A model generated the notes under the pieces. It was not told where the DNA came from. It did not search any database and was given only the letters and a program-made list of their open reading frames with translations. The translations under genes were made by a program, and so were the position numbers. From Spirochaetaceae bacterium (GTDB taxonomy: Bacteria > Spirochaetota > Spirochaetia > SZUA-6 > Fen-1364), in the NCBI GenBank assembly GCA_003170115.1, contig PMZS01000352.1, forward strand, positions 14,647 to 27,235: a stretch of 12,589 nt of DNA. The letters are read 5' to 3'. This document shows positions 11,787 through 12,589 of the stretch, piece after piece; position 1 is the first letter of the stretch, and each line of letters opens with the position of its first letter.

Positions 11787-12589
11787 ATGAACGGGCAGCG
11801 GGAAGTGCGGATCGTGCTCGTCAGGCCCCGGGATCCGCGGAATGTCGGCGCCGCCTGCCGTGCCATGAAATGCATGGGGCTTCGGAGGCTCGCGATCGTG
11901 ACCGAGGGTCTCCTGGATCCCACGCAGGCGCGGACCCTCGCCCACTACGCGGCGGACGTGCTGGATGAAGCGACGATCCACGAGGACCTCCGCGAGGCCA
12001 TCGGGGACGCAGTGCTCGTTGCCGGGACGACCAGGCGGCGGGGGAGAAACCGCAAGTACTTTTCGGTCTTTCCCGAGCAGCTCGCGGAGAGGATCGCGTC
12101 CCTCCGGACGGGGACGGTCGCGGTCCTCTTCGGCAACGAGGAGACGGGACTCACTGACGAGGAGCTGTCCCTGTGCAACCTCGCGGTGACGATACCCGCC
12201 TCCTCCGAGTTTCCGTCGCTGAACCTCTCCCATGCCGTGCAGGTGGTCTGCTACGAGATCCACCGGGCGCTGAGGGCGGGACATCTCACCCCTTTTACTC
12301 CCATCGGCGCCTCCGCCCTGGATGATCTCGTGTCGACCATCACGGGATCCCTGGAGAGCATCGGGTTTTTCACCCAGGTGACCCCCCGGCAGATGGGGGT
12401 GTTTTTCAAGGACATCATCGCCCGGGCCGGGCTTTCGGTGAACGAGGCGAAGAGGCTCGGGGTGATCTTTCGGAAGATCGCGGGGCTCGCTTCCCGCAAC
12501 AGGAATTCGTCGCCCCGCACGAATCCGCCGGGTACGTCGATGCAAAATCCGCCGGGTACGTCGATGACAAATCCGCCGGGTACGTCGAT
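11787..12589 (+). CDS. trmJ: tRNA (cytidine/uridine-32-2'-O)-methyltransferase TrmJ, partial at window edge
   Basis: SPOUT-class methyltransferase that 2'-O-methylates position 32 of the tRNA anticodon loop with SAM. The three SpoU motifs are present: RPRDPRNVGAACRAMKCMG (13-30, Asn19), FGNEETGLTDEEL (about 115-127) and IPASSEFPSLNLSHAVQ (about 136-152, Asn146), forming the trefoil knot. A C-terminal helical part follows (TPRQMGVFFKDIIARAGLS, NEAKRLGVIFRKIAGLASRN). The family normally ends at about 240-250 aa; here the frame continues into an 8-codon repeat (Asn-Pro-Pro-Gly-Thr-Ser-Met-Gln/Thr) from residue 246 and leaves the window open after 267 codons. Start: ATG at 11787 with no Shine-Dalgarno, possibly leaderless or short-leader. 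The tail is anomalous; the core identification is firm. Confidence 0.92.
   Translation, partial: MNGQREVRIVLVRPRDPRNVGAACRAMKCMGLRRLAIVTEGLLDPTQARTLAHYAADVLDEATIHEDLREAIGDAVLVAGTTRRRGRNRKYFSVFPEQLAERIASLRTGTVAVLFGNEETGLTDEELSLCNLAVTIPASSEFPSLNLSHAVQVVCYEIHRALRAGHLTPFTPIGASALDDLVSTITGSLESIGFFTQVTPRQMGVFFKDIIARAGLSVNEAKRLGVIFRKIAGLASRNRNSSPRTNPPGTSMQNPPGTSMTNPPGTS
12522..12589 (+). repeat. 24-bp tandem repeat, 2.8 copies, in frame at the 3' end of trmJ, truncated by the window
   Basis: Units start at 12522, 12546 and 12570 (the last has 20 nt). The first 21 bases, AATCCGCCGGGTACGTCGATG, are identical in both complete units; only the last codon differs (CAA, then ACA). The 24-nt period keeps the trmJ frame. 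Five of the six frames stay open through the copies seen; only the +2 frame meets a TGA. The array clearly continues past the window. Confidence 0.9.

Noticed and set aside
12522..12589. Short repeats at the right edge considered as a CRISPR array
   Set aside because: Units are directly adjacent with a 3-nt variable part and no spacers; they are in-frame tandem repeats within a coding sequence.

Overview
The window is GC-rich bacterial chromosome, most likely from an anaerobic or microaerophilic spirochaete (Spirochaetota, Spirochaetales/Treponema-like). Three things point there: a MurA with the active-site Cys replaced by Asp, as in Borrelia; two small secreted barrel-like proteins, one resembling treponemal hypotheticals I remember; and a superoxide reductase/ferritin oxygen-defence set typical of anaerobes. 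The lineage is an inference. Genes are densely packed. There are no RNA genes, insertion sequences, prophage genes or CRISPR arrays.

Layout. Positions 32-1588 (minus) hold a solute-binding protein of a peptide-type ABC transporter with its own sigma70-type promoter. Positions 1654-2789 (minus) hold a compact oxidative-stress/iron operon in the order Nfu-type Fe-S protein, class II superoxide reductase, ferritin. Divergent from it is murA (2915-4210, plus), whose perfect -10 box lies 5 nt before the ATG, predicting a leaderless mRNA. A small secreted, probably outer-membrane, protein follows (4391-4927), closed by a strong GC hairpin.

Everything from 4978 to 11756 is on the minus strand. In transcription order it contains: a predicted outer-membrane barrel protein (11756-11103); a tandem-promoter region; an operon of STAS-zinc-ribbon protein, YbjN-family protein, PspA and an OmpR-like regulator with a degenerate receiver (10913-8641); a short intergenic hairpin; then two membrane proteins of LptF/LptG-like topology (one with a TPR-like insertion) followed by a DjlA-like J-domain protein (8463-4978). 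At the right edge trmJ (11787 onward, plus) runs out of the window through a 24-bp in-frame tandem repeat.

How they fit together: the STAS/YbjN/PspA/regulator operon looks like a non-canonical envelope-stress unit, and the neighbouring permease-like pair, J-domain protein, MurA and barrel proteins are also cell-envelope functions. The Nfu/SOR/ferritin operon would detoxify superoxide, store the iron that would otherwise feed Fenton chemistry and repair Fe-S clusters. The least described parts are the PspA operon with its phosphorylation-incompetent regulator, the TPR-bearing LptF/G-like protein, and the repeat at the end of trmJ.
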